Below, piece by piece: positions 50,398 through 58,328 of a stretch of 64,000 nt of DNA (position 1 is its first letter; each line of letters begins with the position of its first letter). A program made the translations under genes and the position numbers. The notes beneath the pieces are model-generated. The model worked only from the letters and a program-made list of their open reading frames with translations, was not told where the DNA came from and did no database searches. Source of the stretch: CAYONZ01 sp964405465 (GTDB lineage: Bacteria > Bdellovibrionota > Bdellovibrionia > Bdellovibrionales > JAMPXM01); NCBI GenBank assembly GCA_964405465.1, contig CAYONZ010000002.1:1-64000 (forward strand), in the 5' to 3' direction.

Positions 50398-51156
50398 ATG
50401 AATAAAATAAAACAACGTTCTCTTAAAGTGATAGTCTTGCTGCTCGTGATTTCAACGATCGCCGCTTTTTTGTGGCGTAGTCACTTGAGCGCGTCGCGAA
50501 GAGTAGGTAGTCCTGCTGTCGATCGTCTCAATGGCGATTACCTAAAGCGGGCTAAAGCAGAGAAGTCGCTCGAGGATTCCGAGGCGCCGCTGACTGGTTT
50601 TGCTGACGGTGGGGGGCATGAGGATGATGGGCTTCTACAGCAGGATGTTCTTGAAGAAAACTCTCGCAAAGAAATAAAGAAATGCTGGGGACGAGAAATT
50701 GAAGCATCAAATCTCGAGGAGTTGCTTTTTAATCTCTTTGGTAATGAGGCCACGCACGAGGTGTTAAATTTTGCCAATTACCATTTTGAGTCTGCAGACG
50801 GCGTTCGCCGCCGTTTACATGTTGAAAACGGTTCTGGAGGCAAGGCATTGAAAGTAAAGCTGTTCGCTGAGGATGCAGAGGGACTTCCTGATCTTCAGGA
50901 GTTGCCAGAAGAACTTCTTGGAGATTCAATTTCTCAGGAAATGGTGGACTCTTATCTGATCGGACGCAAGGTGAGCTTTCGTGAGCGTTCGTGGACGTTT
51001 GCCAGTCAGGGGCATCGAGTAGATCTCAAAAGTGAAAATGAGCGCATAAAAGAAGCACACGTGGTGGCTGGGGCAGTTGATTTTGGCTGTGCTCTTCAGG
51101 GGCAAAGCTTCATTTGTCGGTGCCTGTCCTCGGCGAATCAGGGTCAGCAAAAATAA
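50398..51156 (+). CDS. Membrane-anchored acidic protein of unknown function
   Basis: This 252-aa protein has a short basic N terminus followed by one TM helix (about residues 10-29, VIVLLLVISTIAAFLW). A charged, mostly acidic extracytoplasmic part follows (LTGFADGGGHEDDGLLQQDV, then ELPEELLGDS). Three Cys occur (KKCWGR near the middle, FGCALQ and ICRCLSS at the end). The ATG lies 5 bp after the stop of the preceding exported Cys/His protein with AGGA just before it, so both are co-translated and may work together. No family recognised. Confidence 0.68.
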   Translation: MNKIKQRSLKVIVLLLVISTIAAFLWRSHLSASRRVGSPAVDRLNGDYLKRAKAEKSLEDSEAPLTGFADGGGHEDDGLLQQDVLEENSRKEIKKCWGREIEASNLEELLFNLFGNEATHEVLNFANYHFESADGVRRRLHVENGSGGKALKVKLFAEDAEGLPDLQELPEELLGDSISQEMVDSYLIGRKVSFRERSWTFASQGHRVDLKSENERIKEAHVVAGAVDFGCALQGQSFICRCLSSANQGQQK

Positions 51157-51211
51157 TAGTTTTTTGAAATGGCAAGTGCCGTGGTTTGCACTGATGTTTC
51201 ACAGTGATTTT

Positions 51212-51889
51212 TTACTGTGGATTTGTCGGAGCTTTCTCTTCGACATCGAGAAGCGAAATTTCATAGAGGAGTGTGGCGTTGGGTGGAATTACGTTGGATG
51301 CTCCTCGATCACGATATGCCATCGGCGGAGGAATGATAAGGCGTCTGCGGCCTCCCACTTTCATATTGACGATACCTTCGTCCCATCCTTTGATGACAAT
51401 TGCATTGCCCAGAACAAAAGAATATGGCGCGTGGTCTTTCCCATTGTCGAGTTTTTTGCCCTTGTAGCCATTGGCTTTGCTGTCAAATAACCAGCCCGTG
51501 TAGTTAACTTTAATCATCCGCCCCTTAACTGCTATCTTACCTGTCCCGATTTCAAGGTCTTCTGTGACTAGAGTAGAAATCGGTCTTTTCTCTTCCAATG
51601 GGGAGGAGCTTGTGGTGGCGTGTTTTTCTTCAGTCTTTACTTCTTTCTTCTTCTCAGGTTTTTTTTCTACTTTTTTTTCAGACTTTTTTTCTGCTTTTTT
51701 GACTTCTTCACTTTTGGGAGGAGTGGCTTCTGTTTTTACGCCGGCAGGAGTTGTAGAGTTGCCGGTTTGGGGGACTGAGGTTTCTTGAGCAATTGCTGAA
51801 CTGTTGAGCACAATCGGCAGGAGTAAGAGGCCGTTCTTGCTTAAAGACCCAATGACTTTGCAGAAATTAATCAGGCGATCGAACGGCAT
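51212..51889 (-). CDS. FKBP-type peptidyl-prolyl isomerase, exported
   Basis: This 225-aa protein has an N-terminal hydrophobic signal (about 10-35), a long Lys/Glu/Pro-rich linker (about 45-95), and a C-terminal FKBP domain. The domain has KVNYTGWLFD, FVLGNAIVIKGWDEGI, GGRRRLIIPPPMAYRDRG and PPNATLLYEISLLDVE. The active-site aromatic and Ile/Trp residues are in place, so it should isomerise prolyl bonds and assist folding of exported proteins. ATG 51889 has GGAGG upstream. It is convergent with the preceding operon. Confidence 0.93.
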   Translation of the reverse strand: MPFDRLINFCKVIGSLSKNGLLLLPIVLNSSAIAQETSVPQTGNSTTPAGVKTEATPPKSEEVKKAEKKSEKKVEKKPEKKKEVKTEEKHATTSSSPLEEKRPISTLVTEDLEIGTGKIAVKGRMIKVNYTGWLFDSKANGYKGKKLDNGKDHAPYSFVLGNAIVIKGWDEGIVNMKVGGRRRLIIPPPMAYRDRGASNVIPPNATLLYEISLLDVEEKAPTNPQ

Positions 51890-52161
51890 GTATCCTCCGA
51901 AAATCATTTTGATCGTGTATGTCTCGATAAAATTCTAAAAGGCGCGTCAAGGGTTGTGCAAGAACTTCTTGAAAAATCCAAAGGATTCTCCAAGGATAGA
52001 ATATACAGTTCGTGTTTTTTAAATCCGGCTAAGAGTGATCAGCACAATTGAGTGGTCGCGCGAATCCGTCTCGCAGCGCCAGCGGTTGGGATATTGGTTG
52101 AAGGAAACCTTGGATTTAATGATCGCGAATACAACAGAAGCAGTAACAAAAGGTAGTGCCA

Positions 52162-54045
52162 GTGACCAAGAAAATTACCAGCAGCAGTACGGCCGAATAT
52201 TTTGCGAAGAATCTCCAGCAGGTTGGATTTTCTTCGCCGCTCAAAGCAGTGTTGACCACATTGAAGGAAGCTGTCGACAATTCACTTGATGCATGTGAAG
52301 AGGCAGGCCTTTTACCCGATGTGAGCGTGCAGATTTCTAAAATTGGCTCCGGAGCCGCAAAGAATACAGATTTGGTTGAGATCATTGTGGATGACAATGG
52401 GCCGGGAATAGATCCGGATGATCTTGCCAAGGTGTTTGGCGAATACTTGGCATCTTCTAAGTTTGGTCGGGGCCAATGCTCGCGAGGGCAACAGGGGATT
52501 GGTATTTCTGCTGCCACGACATGGGCGCAGTTGACCAATGCTTCAGGTGTTCGGGTGACGAGCAAAACGAAGACTATGCGTAAGGCTGTGACGGCTATTG
52601 TGGATGTGGACATTAAGGGCAATAGAGGAATTCTCAAGAACAAAGAGACTATTGATTGGGATCGGCCGCATGGCACGCGCGTTGAATTTCGCATCGATGG
52701 ACGGGTACAGTTGAACGGTGACGGTGGTTTGTTGACCTACCTTGAGGGAACAACCTTAGTAAATCCGCATCTCACCTTGCGATATAAAATGCCAGATACC
52801 GACTGGGTTAATGTTGAACGTGTGACAGAGGTGGTGCCAGATATTCCAGCCGCAAGTTTGCCCCATCCGCACACCATGAAGTTGGGCGAGTTCATGACTC
52901 ATGCAGGATTGTTTGGCAATATCGAGTTCGGTAAATTTCTGCAAAAGGGATTTTCTCGGGTGACTGATTTGACATTGAAGGAGCTTGTTGCCAACGGCAT
53001 GCCAAAAGCAATTTTGTCAAAATCGCTCGCGAAGATGTCCGAAGAGGATTACAAACAAGCATTTCAGGTGGTGCAAAAAACTGAACTGCAGAATCCCTCA
53101 ACAAAATCAGTTTTAATTGTGGGCGAAGAAGCTCTCGCAAAAAGTATTCAACGCTTGGGTGAAATTGACTTCTTTAGCGTGGTGACTCGAAAGCCTCGCA
53201 TCGCTGATTTTAAACCAGTCGTTGTTGAAGTTGCACTTGCCAGGTTCTTGAATCGGGGAGGCGCAGATGAATCCATTCAACTTTTACGTTTTGCGAATCG
53301 TGTGCCGCTTCAGTTTGATAAGTCGGCATGTGCGATCACTCAGGCTGTTGAATCTGTGAATTGGCGATCATATGGATTACAGCAAGGTAAAGACAGCTTG
53401 CCTGCTGGCCCTTATGTTTTTGCAATTAGTGTGGTGTCGCCTTTTATCAAATTCAAAAATGCGTCGAAAGAAACTATTGATGCCAGTGAAGAATTGGTTG
53501 AAGAAATTCGTCGGGCGTTGATGCAGGCCGGACAGAAGCTTTCACGCCATATTCGGCATGAATCAAAGATTGCAGACCTCGAAAGAAAAATTGCACATAT
53601 TGAGCAATTCGGACCGATTTTGGTTGAAGGGCTCGTGAACATAACTGGCGCCAACGAGAAACGAAAAAAAGCTGCTGAAGAGGGCTTGCGCAAGCTTTTG
53701 GGCCGTGACGCTCGAGATGCTGAAAAAGACTTAGATGATGCAGAGTCGGCGCTGAATGCTTTGAAGGCAAAAGAGCGCAAGGCAGGAATCGGATCTGCAG
53801 ATGATTCCTCTGCGAGCGAGGGAGAGAGTGATACTGATGGGGATACTGAGTCGTTTGATGATTCAGGAGAAGCGCCACGTGGCACTGGAAAATCGACAAC
53901 GGCCAAAGCAGGTATAGGTACAACAGCAAGAGCGGCCACGACTACCACGGCTAAGGGCGCTAAGGCTGTAACCACAGGTAAAACTGCAAAAGCAAATACA
54001 GCGACGACAACTGCAAAAGCCGCGGCAACAAACAAGAAAGCTTAA
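52162..54045 (+). CDS. top6B: DNA topoisomerase VI subunit B
   Basis: This 627-aa ATPase subunit of a type IIB topoisomerase has the GHKL ATP site: KEAVDNSLDACEE (N box, Asn40), DDNGPGIDPDD and GRGQCSRGQQGIG. The helix-two-turn-helix and transducer domains follow to about residue 530 (KFKNASKETIDASEELVEEI is in the transducer). The last 90 residues are a low-complexity tail, first acidic Ser/Asp/Glu, then Thr/Ala/Lys repeats. I take GTG 52162, with AAAGG eight bases upstream; GTG 52156 is the alternative. It is followed by top6A after 12 bp. Topo VI is typical of archaea and plants and only scattered in bacteria. Confidence 0.95.
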   Translation: MTKKITSSSTAEYFAKNLQQVGFSSPLKAVLTTLKEAVDNSLDACEEAGLLPDVSVQISKIGSGAAKNTDLVEIIVDDNGPGIDPDDLAKVFGEYLASSKFGRGQCSRGQQGIGISAATTWAQLTNASGVRVTSKTKTMRKAVTAIVDVDIKGNRGILKNKETIDWDRPHGTRVEFRIDGRVQLNGDGGLLTYLEGTTLVNPHLTLRYKMPDTDWVNVERVTEVVPDIPAASLPHPHTMKLGEFMTHAGLFGNIEFGKFLQKGFSRVTDLTLKELVANGMPKAILSKSLAKMSEEDYKQAFQVVQKTELQNPSTKSVLIVGEEALAKSIQRLGEIDFFSVVTRKPRIADFKPVVVEVALARFLNRGGADESIQLLRFANRVPLQFDKSACAITQAVESVNWRSYGLQQGKDSLPAGPYVFAISVVSPFIKFKNASKETIDASEELVEEIRRALMQAGQKLSRHIRHESKIADLERKIAHIEQFGPILVEGLVNITGANEKRKKAAEEGLRKLLGRDARDAEKDLDDAESALNALKAKERKAGIGSADDSSASEGESDTDGDTESFDDSGEAPRGTGKSTTAKAGIGTTARAATTTTAKGAKAVTTGKTAKANTATTTAKAAATNKKA

Positions 54046-54057
54046 GGGGATTAGATC

Positions 54058-55221
54058 ATGGATAAAATTATTCGAATTAGAAAACTTACGAAAGATATTC
54101 CCCGAGAAGCAAGGGCACTCTGTGATGCTGTACTGAAAGAATTGGAGATGGCCAATCGCCCCGTACTCGAGGCTGTAAAGTGCGCATTGGATAACTCGAA
54201 TTATAATCCAAAGGTTGGATATCTTACGCCTGGGGATAAAAAGGTTCGGACAGAGCTCAATGTTTCGAGTGTGCAGAAAATGGCGAGAGTGATTTTTTTA
54301 CTTGAGATTCTTTTGCGAAATTTAGATTCAGGTGCGGTGAACACAAAGAGGGAATTGTACTACATAGCGAAAGGTTCGGTGAAATCGAATAGTCGTTTGA
54401 AACCACTTGATTTTGCTGATCAAGAAGAGAGCGATTCGATAATTGATTTTATTGGAGATATGCTCGAGGTTTATCGAGAAGAATTGAATTGTTTTGCGAA
54501 CGATCGAGGGGGACAAACCTACTCTCAACAGTTGGTTGTAACCGAGACCCTGTCGGACGGAGCAAAAGCGGTTATTGATCTGAGTACACTCGGAACATCA
54601 CCATTTCAACCGAAGAACAAACCCCAGGCTTTGACGTTGAAGGTGAAAAAGAAAGTCGATTTTTGTTTGGTTGTGGAATCAGAAGGTACGGCCGGTACAT
54701 TGGTTGCAAACGGAATGACGAAGAGGAACAATTGTATCATTATCGGTGCGCAAGGTGTTCCCTCGAATGGTGTACGGGGATGGACTAAATTGATTCAGAG
54801 TGAGTTGAAGGTGCCAATTTACTTTTTCGGAGATCTGGACGCGTACACACTGCAGAATATTTTTCGAACTTTGAAGGCAGGATCCGCAGCGAGTTTGATT
54901 CGGAACAGCGATTTCTCAGCTCCAGAGGTGCGATTTTTAGGTGTTTTACCTGAAGATATTAAGAAGTATGATCTCGATTGCTACCAGGTTAAAGAGAGTG
55001 ATGCGGCTGAAGCGCGTTCTTTGAAGAAGGCCAAAGATGCTTTGGCAAATGACCCGTTCTTTCAGGATAAGCGAAATAAAAAATTGGCTGATATTCTCCA
55101 TTGGTTGGTGAAGAACAAGCTTCGTTGTGAACAGCAGTCCTTGTTTGCTGTAAACCCGAAAGATCCATTGACCACAGAGAAAATCATTCTTGAGAAAATC
55201 AAGAATGGTTCATTTGTTTAA
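54058..55221 (+). CDS. top6A: DNA topoisomerase VI subunit A (Spo11-like)
   Basis: This 387-aa subunit cuts both DNA strands. The winged-helix catalytic Tyr is in VNTKRELYYIAKG (probably Tyr102 by comparison with Spo11). The Toprim domain has VVESEGTAGTLVANG (metal-binding Glu) and FFGDLDAYTL (DxD). Together with subunit B it forms an A2B2 enzyme that relaxes and decatenates DNA using ATP. The ATG has AGGGGA upstream and follows top6B by 12 bp. Both key motifs are intact, so the enzyme should be active. Confidence 0.95.
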   Translation: MDKIIRIRKLTKDIPREARALCDAVLKELEMANRPVLEAVKCALDNSNYNPKVGYLTPGDKKVRTELNVSSVQKMARVIFLLEILLRNLDSGAVNTKRELYYIAKGSVKSNSRLKPLDFADQEESDSIIDFIGDMLEVYREELNCFANDRGGQTYSQQLVVTETLSDGAKAVIDLSTLGTSPFQPKNKPQALTLKVKKKVDFCLVVESEGTAGTLVANGMTKRNNCIIIGAQGVPSNGVRGWTKLIQSELKVPIYFFGDLDAYTLQNIFRTLKAGSAASLIRNSDFSAPEVRFLGVLPEDIKKYDLDCYQVKESDAAEARSLKKAKDALANDPFFQDKRNKKLADILHWLVKNKLRCEQQSLFAVNPKDPLTTEKIILEKIKNGSFV

Positions 55222-55233
55222 ATTGGATAGAAC

Positions 55234-56559
55234 TCAAGATTTGGGGCGAGGGAGTGATACCACGAAAGTGGTATTGCTTTGGCGAAAGTCATAGATTAGG
55301 TCGCCGCCGTGAGATTCAAGAATTCCCTTTGAAATGCTGAGGCCTAGTCCGGTTCCTTTACCCGTTTCTTTGGTTGTGAAAAACGGGCGAAATATTTTTT
55401 CACGGTCGGCCGGTTTTATCCCTGCGCCGCTGTCGATAATTTTGATTTCAATTTTGTTTTTAAAGAAATGACTGCTGATTTTGATCCATTTATTTTCCTG
55501 CATTTGAATAGAGTCGAAAGCGTTGTTTAAGAGGTTTAAAAAAACTTGGCCGATTGATACTTCTTGGGCTTCGACTTCGATGTTTTTGTCGAGTTTTTCG
55601 AGATCAAGAGTGACGCCGTGGTAGCGAAATCGCTCTTCGCAGAGTTGCAATGTGTTTTCGATAACAGTGCTTAAATTTATTTTGGCATAGGGGTCATGGG
55701 TTCCATCGCGGGCAATAGTTTTCATTCCTGTTACTATTTGTGAAATTCGTTTTACTGTTTCTCTGGCGCCCGTCACATTTTCTAATATTTTCTTTTTACT
55801 TGGAGATTCACTTTCGACTTGCAGTTTAATGAGAGTGAGCTTTCCTTGAATCACGGCTAGCGGGTTATTGATTTCATGCGCTATCCCTCCAGCCATCTCT
55901 CCAAGAGCGGCCAATTGAGAGGTGTGTTGCATTTTTGCCTTACGCTCTTCGAGTTCAAAGACCGCGGCATCTTGCTGAAAACGGAGATTGAGAAACACCA
56001 CCGAGAGGGTTGCCGCCGCAATTGTTTCACAGATGTAATAAAATCTTTCGCGTGAAATGAGATGATAGACCTGCTGGGAGTCTGGCAAGTTGGCCAGATC
56101 TGGAAAACCGAATTTGAAAAGGATGAGGCTAGCAACGCAAGTGACGATGGTGACCACAATCCATTTTCGTTCTTGATCCGAAAAAAAAGCCGTGGCAACT
56201 CCGATAACTGCAATCAAAAGATTCTCTGCACCGGTGCGCTCTCCTAAGACTCCCGCAACGAAAGCCAGAACAAGTGTGGTGCTCAAGGTCGAGATCACGC
56301 GAACCCAAACAAAAGTGCCGCGAAATTGAAAAAGAACGAACTGCGTACATAGGAGAAGCGTGTTGGCTCCTACCGCAAGCATTAAGACTTTTGCCTCGGA
56401 AAGCCAGTAGATACTAAAGAAGACGAGATCACCAAAGAGCGCAAAGAAAAGCGCGATGATGAAGGCCACTCGTTTTTGCGCAACAATAGGAGTGTCATCC
56501 TTCTCTGCAGATTTGGTGGCGAGACGATAGATCCAATTTTTCTTTTTGCTGTTCGGCAT
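55234..56559 (-). CDS. Orphan membrane sensor histidine kinase
   Basis: This 441-aa kinase has about six TM helices (residues 30-190) and no periplasmic or PAS domain. HisKA follows with His228 in GEMAGGIAHEINNPLAV, then HATPase_c (LLNNAFDSIQMQ, DSGAGIKPAD, GKGTGLGLSISKG). It closely resembles the kinase domain encoded at 15845-17557 but lacks its PAS domain. ATG 56559 has GAAGG upstream. It is convergent with top6A (12-bp gap) and has no cognate regulator nearby. Confidence 0.92.
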   Translation of the reverse strand: MPNSKKKNWIYRLATKSAEKDDTPIVAQKRVAFIIALFFALFGDLVFFSIYWLSEAKVLMLAVGANTLLLCTQFVLFQFRGTFVWVRVISTLSTTLVLAFVAGVLGERTGAENLLIAVIGVATAFFSDQERKWIVVTIVTCVASLILFKFGFPDLANLPDSQQVYHLISRERFYYICETIAAATLSVVFLNLRFQQDAAVFELEERKAKMQHTSQLAALGEMAGGIAHEINNPLAVIQGKLTLIKLQVESESPSKKKILENVTGARETVKRISQIVTGMKTIARDGTHDPYAKINLSTVIENTLQLCEERFRYHGVTLDLEKLDKNIEVEAQEVSIGQVFLNLLNNAFDSIQMQENKWIKISSHFFKNKIEIKIIDSGAGIKPADREKIFRPFFTTKETGKGTGLGLSISKGILESHGGDLIYDFRQSNTTFVVSLPRPKS

Positions 56560-56717
56560 GATGACCTTCAAGCAGGAAATAAGAACGTGCTGTTAATTCA
56601 ATTTTATATTTATATCTCTTGTGATGTCGATAGAAAGGGGGCCGGTTTTTCATGCTCTGGCCCTTGGTGTCTTTGTTAATCATTAACGAGAGAGTTTGCG
56701 ACACAATTGTTTAACGT

Positions 56718-56990
56718 TTAGGATGACTTTTTCCAACTCCAGCTGGGGTTGTTCCAGACTTGGTTGGCCCATGTGGTGTGTGTGTTGGCAACCCAGTTCT
56801 TTTTTCGAAGTTTGTTCCAAATAAAATTTTCGACTTCCTCTGGCGTCTTCGCATCAATCGTGAGGAGCATATCCCAATCGCCCATGACAGACCATGCGGT
56901 GTGAACCTCTTTCCACTCATTGAGCCAGTTCCAGTCGTTAGTTCTAGGTACATTCTCGTTCCACTTGACCCAAATTTGTGCTTGCCACAT
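56718..56990 (-). CDS. Small Trp-rich protein, possible Lrp-type effector domain
   Basis: This 90-aa protein starts MWQAQIWVKWNE and has many Trp. Segments AWSVMGDWDMLLTIDAKTPEEV and FIWNKLRK resemble the ligand-binding (RAM) domain of Lrp/AsnC regulators without a DNA-binding part, a dimeric alpha-beta barrel. ATG 56990 is preceded by AGGGAGGG, a strong site; an in-frame Met at 57035 would add a basic tail but has a weak site. It is monocistronic. Function unknown. Confidence 0.72.
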   Translation of the reverse strand: MWQAQIWVKWNENVPRTNDWNWLNEWKEVHTAWSVMGDWDMLLTIDAKTPEEVENFIWNKLRKKNWVANTHTTWANQVWNNPSWSWKKSS

Positions 56991-57151
56991 TTGTCCCTCC
57001 CTTTGGCCCCTAGGCGTTGTTGACTTGCGGGCCATGCTTTTGAAATTTGTTGAGCTTAATTTTATACCGAACACTTTGTTCGGTGGAGTCTAGAGGCAGA
57101 AGATCTGGTCTAATAGTTGGGCCAAGACATTTCGATAGTGGACTGGTCTTG

Positions 57152-57217
57152 GTGCGATCCAATGGGTTGTATTATGTGCGATCCAATGGGTTGTATTATG
57201 TGCGATCCAATGGATCG
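57152..57217. repeat. 24-bp tandem repeat at the 3' end of lysR gene
   Basis: GTGCGATCCAATGGGTTGTA+TTAT occurs at 57152-57175 and 57176-57199, with a partial third copy from 57200. The third copy holds the last codons and stop of the LysR gene; the first two lie downstream. 24 bp is a multiple of three. Confidence 0.9.
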
Positions 57218-58062
57218 ACTATCCTACGCAGTTTTTCACTAAAGCTCTGGGCCCAGGTTTGGGCGAAGAGGGATTCTCGGGCAACCAGGCCTATGCGGCG
57301 CACTGGGGCTGGGTCTAGCCTCGTGATGGCTGTTTCAGGGACGTGATGACCACGAGCCACGGCTAGCGGAATGAGGCCGTGACCGAACCCAGCTTTCACC
57401 ATTTGCACAATTGCGGCGAATGATTCGACGCGATTTTCAATCGTGACGTGGGGCTCAGAGCGCTTCAGTCGCTGTTCGATAAGCTTCCAGGTGGAAGAAG
57501 CCTCTTCGATGGAAATGACATTCCAAACTTTGGGGCGGTTTTTCTTTGGGAGTGGTGCGAATTCGCTGTTGACGATGACCAGTGGCTCCTCCAGAAGTGG
57601 CAAGAATTGCAGGTCCCTACCTGAGGCGGGCTCCGAACACAGGGCCATCATGTATTTTCCGCTGCGAACAAACTCGGTGGCGAGAAGACTTCGGTGGACG
57701 TGAACTTCCAACTTGAGATGACTCATTTGTTTGATGGTTTTCTGCAGGGCCGGTGCTCCCCAGGAGGTCATGATCGATTCTGAAACGGCAAGAGTGAGAC
57801 GCGTTTCTGAAGGCGAGTGGTCGGCAGTCAACAGTAGACGAAACTCGGCGAGTAGTGGTCGGCCTTTTTCAACGAGGCGCAAGCCCGCAGGAGTGAGGCG
57901 TACCTTGCGCCCCTGAGGCTCGACCAGCGTTAATTTGGTCTGCGTTTCGAGCGCTTTGATGCGTTTGGAAATTGCAGACTGGGTGAGGCGCAGGCGAGCT
58001 GCCGCTTCTGTGACGGTTCCAGTTTCATGAAGGGCTTCTAGAGCCTCTAAGAGGTCGAGCAT
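57196..58062 (-). CDS. LysR-family transcriptional regulator
   Basis: This 288-aa regulator has the N-terminal LysR HTH (GTVTEAAARLRLTQSAISKR, then ALETQTKLTLVEPQGR) and a substrate-binding domain (about 90-285). The gene's last codons coincide with a 24-bp tandem repeat. It is divergent from aconitase across 266 bp, and LysR regulators often control the divergent gene, so aconitase is a candidate target. The inducer is unknown. Confidence 0.92.
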   Translation of the reverse strand: MLDLLEALEALHETGTVTEAAARLRLTQSAISKRIKALETQTKLTLVEPQGRKVRLTPAGLRLVEKGRPLLAEFRLLLTADHSPSETRLTLAVSESIMTSWGAPALQKTIKQMSHLKLEVHVHRSLLATEFVRSGKYMMALCSEPASGRDLQFLPLLEEPLVIVNSEFAPLPKKNRPKVWNVISIEEASSTWKLIEQRLKRSEPHVTIENRVESFAAIVQMVKAGFGHGLIPLAVARGHHVPETAITRLDPAPVRRIGLVARESLFAQTWAQSFSEKLRRIVDPLDRT

Positions 58063-58328
58063 CGTCTGTGGCCTTTATTTGATCGGTGTTTTAAAGTATT
58101 CCCAAAACTACTTAATCCTATTCTATTAATTCATTTTATTCTACAGTGAATTTCGGCGATATTGTCGTTGAGGCGAGCGAGGAACCCGCGGCGAGTTCTT
58201 GAGATAATGCCCAAAGAATGGGCTCTCTGGAGAGGTTGACGCAGCTCAATGACTGTTGAGAGGTACTTGGGCGTCGAAATAGATTCTAGGTATTCAAGAC
58301 GTTTTCAATAAGAAGAAAGAAGGTTGCT

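Noticed and set aside
52035..52289. 84-codon frame overlapping the start of top6B
   Set aside because: It is out of frame with a highly conserved enzyme and has no ribosome binding site.
53412..54035. Minus-strand 207-codon frame opposite the tail of top6B
   Set aside because: It mirrors the low-complexity Ala/Thr/Lys tail, giving a Val/Ala-rich antisense product without start signals.
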